Positions 51,339-59,334 of a stretch of DNA of 64,000 bases are shown in pieces. Under the pieces are notes generated by a model, which was given only the letters and a program-made list of their open reading frames with translations, was not told the origin of the DNA and made no database searches. Each line of letters opens with the position of its first letter. Position 1 is the first letter of the stretch. The stretch is from positions 62,001 through 126,000 of the forward strand of contig NZ_PNMA01000001.1 of NCBI RefSeq assembly GCF_013823385.1, read 5' to 3'. The DNA comes from Hyphomonas sp. (GTDB taxonomy: Bacteria > Pseudomonadota > Alphaproteobacteria > Caulobacterales > Hyphomonadaceae). The translations under genes and the position numbers were made by a program.

Positions 51339-51695
51339 TTGATCCTCAGCATGCTCAAAGCAAAGCTTCACGGCGCAACCGTTACCCAGTGTGACCTGCA
51401 CTATGAGGGCTCGGTGTCCATCGACCAGGATCTGCTCGATGCGTCCGGCATCCTGCCGCATGAGAAGGTGGATATCTGGAACGTGACCAATGGCGCACGC
51501 ATCCAGACCTATGCTCTGGAAGCCCCCCGCGGCTCGCGCACCATCGGCGTCAATGGTGCGGCGGCCCGTCACTTCGCTGTGGGCGATACGGTGATCATCG
51601 CGGCTTTCTGCGGCGTCGAAGCGGAGAAAGCCCGCCAGCACGCGCCGACCGTGGTGCTGCTGGGCGAAGCTAACGAGATCAAGCGCGCTCAATAA
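51339..51695 (+). CDS. panD: aspartate 1-decarboxylase (pyruvoyl)
   Basis: 118 residues when started at TTG 51339, which has GGAGG exactly 8 bases upstream. That start gives [12 protein letters not shown], aligning with E. coli MIRTMLQGKLHR, and places the self-cleavage Gly24-Ser25 (HYEGSVSID) at the family's exact position. An ATG at 51276 would add 21 residues that match nothing. PanD makes beta-alanine from aspartate for pantothenate/Co[17 protein letters not shown] and [10 protein letters not shown] are conserved. The stop overlaps the converging LLM gene. Confidence 0.95.
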   Translation: MILSMLKAKLHGATVTQCDLHYEGSVSIDQDLLDASGILPHEKVDIWNVTNGARIQTYALEAPRGSRTIGVNGAAARHFAVGDTVIIAAFCGVEAEKARQHAPTVVLLGEANEIKRAQ

Positions 51696-52693
51696 GCGGG
51701 CGCGCTGGCCTTCTTCCCCATCACCTCAGCAATGATCTCGACCGAGCGGCGGCGCTTTTCGGGGTCGTACATGTCTGACACGATCATCAGCTCGTCAGCC
51801 TGCGTGCGGTCCAGCAGGGCGTCGATGCCTTTGCGGACGGTGTCGCGGGCGCCGATGATGCTGAAATTCAGCATGGCGGAGGCCTGGGCGCGCTCCTGCG
51901 GGGTCCAGTAGGTGTCGATGTCGTCGATGGGCGGCTGGGTCAGTTTGCGGTGGCCACGCACGAGATTGGCAAACGACATCTGCTGCGAGGTGGCGAGGTA
52001 GCGGGCCTCTTCATCGGTCTCTGCGGCGATGATGTTCACCCCGATCAGCGCATAGGGCTTGGCCATCTTCTCGTTCGGCTTGAAGCGGGAACGGTAGGTG
52101 GCGAGGGCCTGATCGAGGGCCTGCGGGGCAAAGTGGGAGGCAAAGCCATAGGGCAGGCCAAGCTCGGCGGCGAGCTGGGCACCGAAGAGGCTTGAGCCGA
52201 GAATCCAGAGCGGAATGTTGGCGTTGGAGCCAGGCACCGCCTCGATGCGCTGGCCTTCCTGCACGGGGCCGAGCCACATCTGCAGCTCCACCACATCCTG
52301 CGGGAAACGCTCTGCCTCTTCCGGGTGCACGCGCAGGGCGCGCAGGGTGAGCTGGTCCGTGCCGGGCGCGCGGCCAAGGCCAAGATCAATGCGGCCGGGA
52401 TAGAGCGCGTCGAGCGTGCCGAACTGTTCGGCGATGATATAGGGCGCGTGGTTGGGCAGCATGATGCCGCCGGCGCCGACGCGGATGGTCTTCGTGCCGG
52501 CCGCGATATGGCTGATGACCAGCGATGTCGCCGCCGTGGTGACGGTGGGCATGTTGTGATGCTCGGCGACCCAGAAGCGCTTGTAGCCGAGGGCTTCAGC
52601 ATGCTGGGCCAGGCGGCGGGCTTCGTTCAGCGCGTCGGCGCGGGTGAAGCCTTCGCGCACGCGGCCAAGTTCGAGGAGGGAGATTTCAGCCAA
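51689..52693 (-). CDS. LLM-class (luciferase-like) flavin-dependent oxidoreductase
   Basis: 334 residues, single TIM-barrel. LSLLELGRV (here [12 protein letters not shown]), [40 protein letters not shown] and [19 protein letters not shown] are typical of the MsnO8/YhbW-like LLM group. These use reduced flavin and oxygen for monooxygenation; the substrate is unknown. It converges on panD with a 7-base overlap. Confidence 0.92.
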   Translation of the reverse strand: MAEISLLELGRVREGFTRADALNEARRLAQHAEALGYKRFWVAEHHNMPTVTTAATSLVISHIAAGTKTIRVGAGGIMLPNHAPYIIAEQFGTLDALYPGRIDLGLGRAPGTDQLTLRALRVHPEEAERFPQDVVELQMWLGPVQEGQRIEAVPGSNANIPLWILGSSLFGAQLAAELGLPYGFASHFAPQALDQALATYRSRFKPNEKMAKPYALIGVNIIAAETDEEARYLATSQQMSFANLVRGHRKLTQPPIDDIDTYWTPQERAQASAMLNFSIIGARDTVRKGIDALLDRTQADELMIVSDMYDPEKRRRSVEIIAEVMGKKASAPAY

Positions 52694-52762
52694 GGCGGGC
52701 TCCTTCAGGATAGCCCCGACTAGATAGGCATTCGGGCGCCGATACCAAAGGCTGTCGCGGCG

Positions 52763-53809
52763 TCAGAAAGCGGCGGGCTTTGGCAGGCCTGCAGAGGAAA
52801 GGCAGATCGCCTTGAACCGTTCGCCCATCTCCTTGGGGTCAATCAGCCGCTGGGCGGCGGTGTAGATCGCTTCGGCTTCGTCGGGATTGGCCTTGATCAG
52901 CTGGTTGAGACGCGCCTGGGCACCAAGGCCCAGCAGGAACATGCCCTGCGGGGTGGGGCCGCTGACATCAAGATTGGCGGCGGCTGCCAGTCGGGCAAAG
53001 CGGCCAAAGTCCACATCCGCCGTCAGATCGCAGAGGCCGGGGCTTTCAAGCGGGGAGACCTGGCGTCCGTCTCGATAGGCGCGCAGCGTATCGGCGGGCG
53101 CACGTTCAGCCGGGCCGTAATCGATGAAGAGGGCGCGGAAGGGGGCTGCGCGGGGGGCAAGATCGGCAATGATCAGGTCGAGGCCGGACTGCACCTCCAC
53201 GACATTGCCAGTCAACGCCGTGCCCATCGGCGGGCGGGGTTCGTCTGCGGCCAGGCCCATCACGAGGCTGCGCTCGGCTGAAAGTCCGACCACGCATTCC
53301 CGCCAGCGGTCGCCATCCCTGTGGAACTGGCGCACCGGCAGGCAATCGAGATATTCGTTGGCCACCAGCAGCATCGGCCCGGCGGGCACGCTCGAAAGCT
53401 GGCTGACAAAGTGCGGGGCAAAGCGCTGCAGGCGCTCGGCCTGGACGAGGCGCAGGGCCGGGCTGGGCTCGATCAGGGTCAGCTGCAGGGCGTCCAGGAA
53501 AGCCTGCCCGCCGGCCAGCGCCGCCATCTTCAGCGCGTCATGCATCAGCAGCGCGCGGCCGGGGCCGATCTCGACCAGATGGAAGGGCGAGGGCTCCCCC
53601 ATGGCGCGCCATTCATGCACGATCCACAGGCCGATCAGCTCGCCGAAGATCTGGCTGGTTTCCGGCGCGGTGGTGAAGTCGCGGCCAAGGCCGGGGCGGA
53701 CGGTGTAGTATCCATCCTTGGGGTCGTGCAGGGCGATCTGCATATAGGCCGATAGCGGGATCGGGCCGTCGGTTTCGATCAGGCGGATCAGCCTTTCTTC
53801 AAGCGTCAT
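52763..53809 (-). CDS. class I SAM-dependent methyltransferase, MidA/NDUFAF7 family
   Basis: 348 residues. Family blocks: IPLSAYMQIALHDPKDGYYTVRPG, GRDFTTAPETSQIFGELIGLW, LVEIGPGRALLMHDAL (SAM-binding GxGxG-like), and MLLVANEYLDCLPVRQF. Human NDUFAF7 dimethylates an arginine of complex I subunit NDUFS2; the bacterial relatives are assumed to do likewise. It is downstream of lgt, a common alphaproteobacterial order, here with a small membrane protein gene in between. The pgeF/laccase-domain gene that often follows is absent. Confidence 0.9.
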   Translation of the reverse strand: MTLEERLIRLIETDGPIPLSAYMQIALHDPKDGYYTVRPGLGRDFTTAPETSQIFGELIGLWIVHEWRAMGEPSPFHLVEIGPGRALLMHDALKMAALAGGQAFLDALQLTLIEPSPALRLVQAERLQRFAPHFVSQLSSVPAGPMLLVANEYLDCLPVRQFHRDGDRWRECVVGLSAERSLVMGLAADEPRPPMGTALTGNVVEVQSGLDLIIADLAPRAAPFRALFIDYGPAERAPADTLRAYRDGRQVSPLESPGLCDLTADVDFGRFARLAAAANLDVSGPTPQGMFLLGLGAQARLNQLIKANPDEAEAIYTAAQRLIDPKEMGERFKAICLSSAGLPKPAAF

Positions 53810-53834
53810 GGCATTCCTGAAGCGTCTGCAGCGC

Positions 53835-54185
53835 CTAGCGCGCCTTCTGCGGCACCAGATAGGCCGCTCCGAACAGGCCCGCCAGCAGGATCAGCACCCA
53901 GGAGATGACGGAGGCAGCCGGGTAGACCGGATCGTGACGGCAAAGCCAGTGCAGGCCCACATGCAGCACCGCAAAGACGCACAGCCCCATGCGGATCAGC
54001 GCGTTGCGGGTCACCTCGGCCACAATGAACATGCCCAGCACGATGGCGAGATGCGCGCACAGCATCGCCTGGCCCACTGGCGTGGCGAAGCCCTGGAAAA
54101 CATTCCCCTCCCGAAGGAGCAGGAGTTCCAGCTCATGCGCGATCAGGCATGCTGCCGTGAGCCTGTAGAGGCTTTGAGTGCCCAT
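53835..54185 (-). CDS. small four-TM membrane protein
   Basis: 116 residues. Hydrophobic segments at about 6-24, 39-58, 64-82 and 90-110. The N-terminal AACLIAHELELLLLREGNV puts His-Glu-x-Glu in the first helix, and VLHVGLHWLCRH holds three His in the third. Several bacterial four-TM proteins of this size with an N-terminal HE motif are uncharacterised. It lies between lgt and midA on the same strand (midA starts 26 bases after its stop), so it may belong to that operon. No family named with confidence. Confidence 0.65.
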   Translation of the reverse strand: MGTQSLYRLTAACLIAHELELLLLREGNVFQGFATPVGQAMLCAHLAIVLGMFIVAEVTRNALIRMGLCVFAVLHVGLHWLCRHDPVYPAASVISWVLILLAGLFGAAYLVPQKAR

Positions 54186-54255
54186 AGTGCCAACCCTCCC
54201 GAACTGCTCAGGAGCCCTGGAGGCATCTATGTCGGCCTATTAACTCTTTGTAAAC

Positions 54256-55203
54256 TCAGATTTTTCGTGGGCGCAGCGCATTCCAGACCAGCCATGCGCC
54301 CCCCAGCCACATCGGGGTGGAGAGGATCATGCCCATGGTCAGCCATTCGGGCAGGCCGTGAACGAAGGAATCCGGCTCGCGGAAATGTTCGGCAATCGAG
54401 CGGCCAAAGCCGTAAAACAGCAGGAACAGGCCCGCGACGAGGCCAGGGCGTTTCAGGGCCCCGAATTTCCAGATCAGGATCGACAGGACGAGCAGCGGCA
54501 GCCAGCCTTCCAGCACGGATTCGTAAAGCTGGCTGGGATGGCGGGCGAGTTCATCGCCGCGATAGATCCAGTCGCCGGTGTCCCAGTTGTAAGCGGGCGG
54601 GGTGGAGCCGGGCACATATCCTTCGGGGAAAACCATGCCGATGGAAGCATCGGTCGGGCGGCCATAAAGCTCGGCATTGGTGAAGTTGGCGATGCGCACG
54701 AGGCCGATGCCGATGGGGGCGGTCACGCCGGCAATGTCGCCCACGGAGAGAAGGTTCACGCCCCGCTTCATGGCAAACCAGGCAAGGACCACCACAACCC
54801 CGGCGATGCCGCCATGGAAGGCCATGCCGCCGTCCCAGATGCGCAGGATCGCCATCGGATCGGCGGTCAGCACGTCCATCTGGTAGGGCACCATGTAGAA
54901 CAGGATGTAGCCCAGCCGCCCGCCCAGGATGATGCCGATGATGATCCAGAACATCAGGTCATCAAGGCCGTCCTTGGTGAGCGGCGCGGTGCCGCCGAAC
55001 AGCTCGGGCCGTTTCAGCAGCTGGGTGCCGTACCACCAGGCAAGGCCGATGCCGGCGATATAGCCGAGCGCGTACCAGCGCAGGTGGAACGTGCCGAGGC
55101 CCACAAAATCGAAATCGATGGAAAAGAGCGCCGGGCTCCATTCGGGGAACTTCAGGGCGGCCTCGCCCATGAAAATCGTCAGTGCGGCGAGCAGTTCGGT
55201 CAT
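54256..55203 (-). CDS. lgt: prolipoprotein diacylglyceryl transferase
   Basis: 315 residues. Lgt transfers diacylglycerol from phosphatidylglycerol to the lipobox Cys of prolipoproteins; at least three candidate substrates lie in this window. Seven membrane helices. Signature blocks: FHLRWYALGYIAGIGLAWWYG, GGRLGYILFYM, GGMAFHGGIAGVVV (catalytic His region), LVRIANFTNAELYGRPTD (the Lgt signature with conserved Asn/Glu/Gly), and HPSQLYES. The usual Gly-Asn in GRxGNF is Ala-Asn here (RIANF), a minor variation seen in alphaproteobacteria. Confidence 0.96.
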   Translation of the reverse strand: MTELLAALTIFMGEAALKFPEWSPALFSIDFDFVGLGTFHLRWYALGYIAGIGLAWWYGTQLLKRPELFGGTAPLTKDGLDDLMFWIIIGIILGGRLGYILFYMVPYQMDVLTADPMAILRIWDGGMAFHGGIAGVVVVLAWFAMKRGVNLLSVGDIAGVTAPIGIGLVRIANFTNAELYGRPTDASIGMVFPEGYVPGSTPPAYNWDTGDWIYRGDELARHPSQLYESVLEGWLPLLVLSILIWKFGALKRPGLVAGLFLLFYGFGRSIAEHFREPDSFVHGLPEWLTMGMILSTPMWLGGAWLVWNALRPRKI

Positions 55204-55278
55204 GCGGCGTCTTTTCCCTGTCTGGCCGGCACCTTATCTGATAGGCCACCAGCACACCCGGCGCGAAGGAGTAGCCGC

Positions 55279-55533
55279 ATGGCCAGCACAAATCCACTGC
55301 TTGATGACATTGCAGGCCTGATGACCGGCGCCCTCGGCGCGGCGCGTGCCGCCGGCGAGGAAGCCAAGACTGCGGCGCAGGCCCGCGTGCGTGCCCTGAT
55401 CGCGGATATGGACCTTGCGGGCCGCGATGAGGTGGAGGCGCTGAAGGCCATTGCCACGGCGGCGCTGGCGCGTGTGGAGGCCCTTGAAGCGCGGATTGCG
55501 GCGCTTGAAGCGGGAAAATCCACTGAAAGCTGA
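55279..55533 (+). CDS. ubiK: UbiK/BMFP family accessory factor
   Basis: 84 residues from ATG 55279 (AAGGAG 9 bases upstream). N-terminal NPLLDDIAGLMTGALGAARAAGEE membrane-active helix and C-terminal coiled coil (IATAALARVEALEARIAALEA) are the BMFP (DUF526) pattern. UbiK binds UbiJ in the soluble ubiquinone complex; the alphaproteobacterial BMFP protein may act with ubiquinone synthesis too. Divergent from lgt with 75 bases between. Confidence 0.88.
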   Translation: MASTNPLLDDIAGLMTGALGAARAAGEEAKTAAQARVRALIADMDLAGRDEVEALKAIATAALARVEALEARIAALEAGKSTES

Positions 55534-55644
55534 CCATTAACTGCTTATGAACTTTGACATCGCCGGCGTGCCCGGCGTTGAGTGCTGTTGGAATTCGGGA
55601 GCGAATCCGGCAGCGTGTATAAATCTCAACGCGGAGGCCCCTAG

Positions 55645-56148
55645 ATGAGCCTGGAACTTAACCGCAGCGATCTGTTGGCGATCGATCCACTGGACGTTGT
55701 TGAGGACGTGCTTGAAGGGGCCGGTTGGCCTGCAGAGCGCGACGATGAAGGCACCCTTCAGGTTGTGGCCGAGACACGCTGGGGCGACATGGGCGCTCTG
55801 TTCGCGTACCGGCCGGAGCCGGCTGCCGTGCACTTCTCCATGACGCTCGACGTCAAGCCTCAGGACAGCAAGCGCGGCGCCATCAATGAGCTGGTGATGC
55901 TGGCAAATGAGCGGCTGTGGATCGGCCATTTCGATTTCTGGGCGGATGATGGCGTGATCGTCTTCCGCTACACTTTCCCGATGGAGGGCCGCGACGAGCT
56001 TTCCGAAGGTGAAGTGCGCGCTGTGCTGGCCGCTTCGGTCAGCGCGGCAGACCGGTTCATCCCGGCCTTCAATTTCCTTGTCTGGGCTGGCAAGTCTCCG
56101 CGCGACGCAATCGATGCGGTGATGTTTGAAACCCACGGCGAAGCCTGA
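55645..56148 (+). CDS. YbjN domain-containing protein
   Basis: 167 residues. YbjN-fold features: LLAIDPLDVVEDVLEGAGWP, FSMTLDVKPQDSKRGAINELVMLANERLWIGHFDFWADDGVIVFRYT-type strand/helix order (split here), and a C-terminal helix RFIPAFNFLVWAGKSPRDAI. YbjN proteins resemble type III secretion chaperones in fold; their role is unknown. It begins a run ybjN-proC-TetR-phosphotransferase on one strand with small gaps; ybjN-proC is a conserved alphaproteobacterial pair. Confidence 0.88.
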   Translation: MSLELNRSDLLAIDPLDVVEDVLEGAGWPAERDDEGTLQVVAETRWGDMGALFAYRPEPAAVHFSMTLDVKPQDSKRGAINELVMLANERLWIGHFDFWADDGVIVFRYTFPMEGRDELSEGEVRAVLAASVSAADRFIPAFNFLVWAGKSPRDAIDAVMFETHGEA

Positions 56149-56157
56149 GCCGAAGCC

Positions 56158-56964
56158 GTGAGCGAGCCAGCGTCTCTGACCCTTATGGGCGCAGGCCGTA
56201 TGGGCTCGGCGCTGCTGCATGGCTGGCTGAAAGGCCCGGCGCGGGAGATTACCGTGGTCGAGCCTTCGCCGCAGGACGACATAAAGGCACTCGCCGCTGA
56301 GGGGCGTATCCGTCTCAACCCCGCGCCGTCTGAAAGCAGCATCATCGTTCTGGCCGTGAAGCCGCAGCAGTTTGCTTCCGTCGCGGAACAGGCAAAGGCG
56401 TTTGTCGGGCCCGGCTCCCTCGCCATCTCCATCATGGCGGGCGTGCGCCTGGCGCAGCTGTCCCGGCGGCTGGGCACGCAGCGGGTAATCCGCGCGATGC
56501 CGAATACGCCGGGCGCCATCGGGCGCGGCGTGACGGTGTTCACCGCGCCGGAAGCGGCAAAGCCGGCTGACCTGACGGCCGCGCGCGAGCTGCTGGCCCC
56601 GCTCGGCGAAGTTCACGGGCCGGTGGCGGAAGACATGATGTCTGCCGTCACGGCGCTGTCGGGTTCTGGCCCGGCTTACATCTTCCTGCTGGCTGAAGTG
56701 ATGGCGCAGGCGGGCGTGGCAGAGGGGCTGCCGGCAGATCTTGCCATGAGCCTTGCCCGGCGAACGGTGGAAGGCGCTGCCGCCCTGATGGCGGAAAGCG
56801 GCGACACCCCCGAAGCGCTTCGCAAAGCCGTGACCTCACCCGGCGGAACCACCCAGGCGGCTCTTGACATCCTTATGGACACGGGTGGGATGCCCGCCTT
56901 GTTCAAGGACGCCCTGAACGCAGCCGCCAATCGCGACCGGCAGCTGTCACAAGAGGCGGACTGA
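56158..56964 (+). CDS. proC: pyrroline-5-carboxylate reductase
   Basis: 268 residues from GTG 56158, 9 bases after ybjN. It reduces pyrroline-5-carboxylate to proline with NAD(P)H. The N-terminal GAGRMGSALLHGWL is the dinucleotide-binding loop; VRAMPNTPGAIGRGV-type block (here VIRAMPNTPGAIGRGVTV) and the C-terminal signature TALSGSGPAYIFLLAEVMAQAG, LARRTVEGAAALM and SPGGTTQAALDIL are complete. Confidence 0.96.
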   Translation: MSEPASLTLMGAGRMGSALLHGWLKGPAREITVVEPSPQDDIKALAAEGRIRLNPAPSESSIIVLAVKPQQFASVAEQAKAFVGPGSLAISIMAGVRLAQLSRRLGTQRVIRAMPNTPGAIGRGVTVFTAPEAAKPADLTAARELLAPLGEVHGPVAEDMMSAVTALSGSGPAYIFLLAEVMAQAGVAEGLPADLAMSLARRTVEGAAALMAESGDTPEALRKAVTSPGGTTQAALDILMDTGGMPALFKDALNAAANRDRQLSQEAD

Positions 56965-56984
56965 CCTCAACAGGAGGAGTTCCG

Positions 56985-57608
56985 TTGCCCGCCGCAAATT
57001 CAGTCATCGAGGCCGGACTGCTGGCAGCTCTGGTGCTTGCCGCAGAGAAACCGTGGTCGCAGATCACGCTGGCAGAGATTGCCGCGAAAGCGGGCCTGAC
57101 CCTGCAGGATTTCCACGGCGCCGGTGGCCGCGAGGAAATCGTCGAGGCGATGGATGGCTATTTTGACCGCGCCATGTCTGCCGACGGCGTGCCGGACGAC
57201 AGCTCCGGCCGCGAGCGCCTGTTTGACGTGATCATGAAACGCTTCGAGGCGATGGAGCCCTACCGGCCCGGCCTCCGTGAGCTGATGAAATTCCGCGAAG
57301 CGTCTTTCAGCCATGTCGTGCGTCTGCCGGTCCATCGCCATGCCAGTGCCGCCTGGGCGCTGGCCTCGGCGGGGCTCGATGATGACAGCGGCGCGCCCGC
57401 CAGCCTGAAGCGCATCGTGATCGCCTTCGTGATCGCCAGCACCGAACGCGCCTGGCGCCGGGAAAAGAGTGCGGATTTTGCCCTCACCATGGCCGCGTTG
57501 GACAAAGGCCTGCGCCATGCCGAGGACCGCCTCGGCCAGCTGCGCCGGTTCGCCGGAAAATCAGAAAACACAGAAACAACCGAAAAACCTGACAAGGGGG
57601 AAGAATGA
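56985..57608 (+). CDS. TetR-family transcriptional regulator
   Basis: 207 residues from TTG 56985, with GGAGGAG 6 bases upstream. The N-terminal helix-turn-helix is SQITLAEIAAKAGLTLQDFHGAGGREEIVEAM, then an all-helical ligand domain. The C-terminal about 25 residues are charged (ENTETTEKPDKGEE) and overlap the next gene by 4 bases. Regulon and ligand are unknown; the phosphotransferase downstream is the closest candidate partner. A COQ9-like identity is possible, since that fold is related, but its motifs are not obvious. Confidence 0.8.
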   Translation: MPAANSVIEAGLLAALVLAAEKPWSQITLAEIAAKAGLTLQDFHGAGGREEIVEAMDGYFDRAMSADGVPDDSSGRERLFDVIMKRFEAMEPYRPGLRELMKFREASFSHVVRLPVHRHASAAWALASAGLDDDSGAPASLKRIVIAFVIASTERAWRREKSADFALTMAALDKGLRHAEDRLGQLRRFAGKSENTETTEKPDKGEE

Positions 57609-58696
57609 GCCGTCCCGGACTGGACACGAATCCGCTGGAGCTTGGACCTGAATGGTTCAACACGCTGTTTGCGGAGATCGGCATTGATGCCGAAGTGAAG
57701 TCGCTGACCTCCAAATCGATCGGCACAGGCCAGATCGGCGAGAATGTGCGCTTCGTCTTCGAATATGCCAAAGCCGGGCCGGGCGCGCCCAAAACGCTCG
57801 TCGGCAAGTTCCCCTCCGCCAGCGAAGCCAGCCTCGCCACCGCGAAGGTGCTCAACCACTACAAGCGCGAAGTGTTCTTCTACCGCACCTTCCCGAAAGT
57901 GGCTGGGCGCATCACGCCCAAAGCGCTGTATACGGACTATGACGAGGCCACCAACCGCTTCGCTCTGATCATGGAAGACATGTCGCCCTCGGTGCAGGGT
58001 GATCAGCTGGCAGGTTGCGGCGTGGCTGAGGCAAAGCTCGCCCTGTCTGCTGCGGCCGTCCTGCACGCCGCGCATTGGGAAGACCCGACGCTGGACAGTT
58101 ACGACTGGCTGCAGGGAACGGCCTCAGCACCGCCACCGGCGATCAGCCCAGAGCAGGTTGCCGGACTGTGGGGGGCCTTCAAAGAGCGTTACGCGGCCCA
58201 TCTCAATGCCGATCAGATTGAAGTGGGCGATGCCTATGCCGCCAGCCTACCCAAATGGGGCGACAGTTATACGGGTCCCTTCGTGCTGACCCATTCTGAT
58301 TTCCGGCTGGACAACATGCTGTTTGGCCCACCCGGCGCGGCCAAGCCTTTGGCCGTGGTTGACTGGCAGACGGTCGGCAAAGGCGCGCCCGCCAACGACG
58401 TGGCCTATTTCATCGGCGCTGGCCTGACGCGCGAAGACCGCCCGAAGCATGAGATGGAGCTGCTGCGCTATTATCATGACTGCCTGAAAGCCGAAGGCGT
58501 TGGCAATTACAGCTTTGAGGATCTCCATCAGCATTATCGCTGGTTTGCGTTCTACGGAATCTCGGTGGCTTTTGGTGCTGCGATGCTGGTGAAGCAGACC
58601 GAGCGGGGCGACGAGATGTTCCTCACCATGCTGCGCCGCCACTGCGCCCAGGTGCGCGACAATAATTCCCTGGAGCTGCTCAAAACGCTGATCTGA
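57605..58696 (+). CDS. APH-type phosphotransferase (ecdysteroid-kinase-like)
   Basis: 363 residues. Kinase-like fold: GQIGENVRFVFEYA (nucleotide loop), KTLVGKFPS (ATP-binding Lys), FALIMEDMSPSVQGDQL (hinge), catalytic loop FVLTHSDFRLDNMLFG (HxDxxxxN) and metal-binding AVVDWQTVGKG. This branch is closer to the ecdysteroid-kinase/DUF1679 proteins often found with acyl-CoA metabolism than to antibiotic kinases. Start ATG overlaps the TetR stop, so translation is coupled. Substrate unknown; a terminator follows. Confidence 0.85.
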   Translation: MSRPGLDTNPLELGPEWFNTLFAEIGIDAEVKSLTSKSIGTGQIGENVRFVFEYAKAGPGAPKTLVGKFPSASEASLATAKVLNHYKREVFFYRTFPKVAGRITPKALYTDYDEATNRFALIMEDMSPSVQGDQLAGCGVAEAKLALSAAAVLHAAHWEDPTLDSYDWLQGTASAPPPAISPEQVAGLWGAFKERYAAHLNADQIEVGDAYAASLPKWGDSYTGPFVLTHSDFRLDNMLFGPPGAAKPLAVVDWQTVGKGAPANDVAYFIGAGLTREDRPKHEMELLRYYHDCLKAEGVGNYSFEDLHQHYRWFAFYGISVAFGAAMLVKQTERGDEMFLTMLRRHCAQVRDNNSLELLKTLI

Positions 58697-58731
58697 TCCG
58701 AAGCGTGCATTTCCCTGTTCGCGCCGTTAAC

Positions 58732-58756
58732 ACCGCCCCCTTGTGGGGCGGTTTTT
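58732..58756 (+). terminator. intrinsic terminator after the phosphotransferase
   Basis: ACCGCCCC / GGGGCGGT is an 8-bp stem with a CTTGT loop, followed by T5, 35 bases after the stop. It ends the ybjN-proC-TetR-phosphotransferase unit and isolates it from sciP. Confidence 0.88.
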
Positions 58757-58959
58757 CTTTCCGGGATGTCATCTTCAAGGCAGCAAAAAGGCGGGAATCC
58801 CCCCTTCGTCCCGCGCTGGAACAGCTTTGCAAACACTGTCCTAACAGAGCCTGCCAAACTGACTTTCAAGGTTAGGGCTAGGCTTAAGCTCCCCCGTGTA
58901 GGGTGCCTCTTACGGACACCCGGAGAAGCCGGGCGTCGTGTCATCGCCAGGAATAGGTA

Positions 58960-59238
58960 ATGCACATGGACATGCAGAACGCTCGCCCCATCAGCGTTAA
59001 GGGGCCGGACGGCCAGAAGATGACTCTGGCCGATCTGCCTTCGCCGAACATCTCCCGCTGGGTGACCCGCCGCAAGGCCGAGGTCGTCGCTGCCGTGACT
59101 GGCGGTCTGCTCACTCGGGAAGCTGCCTGCGAACGCTACAACCTGACCGACGAGGAATACGAGGCGTGGGAACGCCTGTATGCCCGTCACGGCGCCAAAG
59201 GTCTGCGGACCACGCGCCTTCAGCAATACCGGCGTTAA
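58960..59238 (+). CDS. sciP: CtrA inhibitor SciP (DUF1153)
   Basis: 92 residues; ATG 58966 is an alternative start. In Caulobacter, SciP binds the master regulator CtrA (and DNA) and blocks CtrA-activated transcription in G1 cells. The conserved core is present: LPSPNISRWVTRRKAEVVAA, VTGGLLTREAACERYNLTDEEY and AWERLYARHGAKGLRTTRLQ QYR. Its stop codon overlaps the first of two CtrA-like boxes for the flagellar switch operon that follows. Upstream, GTTAGGGCTAGGCTTAAG (58870-58887) resembles a degenerate CtrA site. Confidence 0.94.
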   Translation: MHMDMQNARPISVKGPDGQKMTLADLPSPNISRWVTRRKAEVVAAVTGGLLTREAACERYNLTDEEYEAWERLYARHGAKGLRTTRLQQYRR

Positions 59239-59249
59239 TCTGGTATTAG
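59235..59249 (+). promoter_or_regulatory. CtrA-type box 1 (TTAA-N7-TTAG)
   Basis: TTAA-TCTGGTA-TTAG matches the CtrA consensus TTAA-N7-TTAA at 7 of 8 half-site bases. The first half overlaps the sciP stop codon. It lies 100 bases before the flagellar switch operon start and exactly 20 bp upstream of box 2. Confidence 0.65.
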
Positions 59250-59254
59250 CCACG

Positions 59255-59269
59255 TTAACCCGGCCTTAG
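59255..59269 (+). promoter_or_regulatory. CtrA-type box 2 (TTAA-N7-TTAG)
   Basis: TTAA-CCCGGCC-TTAG again matches at 7 of 8 bases with the proper N7 spacer. Box 1 and box 2 start 20 bp apart, two helical turns, so two CtrA dimers could bind the same face. Box 2 is placed where a -35 element would be for transcription of the switch operon starting near 59290-59300. Confidence 0.7.
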
Positions 59270-59334
59270 TGCCGGGATTCTAGCCTCTCCGGATGTGCCG
59301 TGGCCTTTGAGTCCGTGGCCGTTCGGAGGGGCTG

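Noticed and set aside
55534-55644. GCCGG-N5-CCGGC hairpin before ybjN as a terminator
   Set aside because: No T-run follows; it is a GC-rich chance dyad in a promoter region that also has TATAAA at about 55618.
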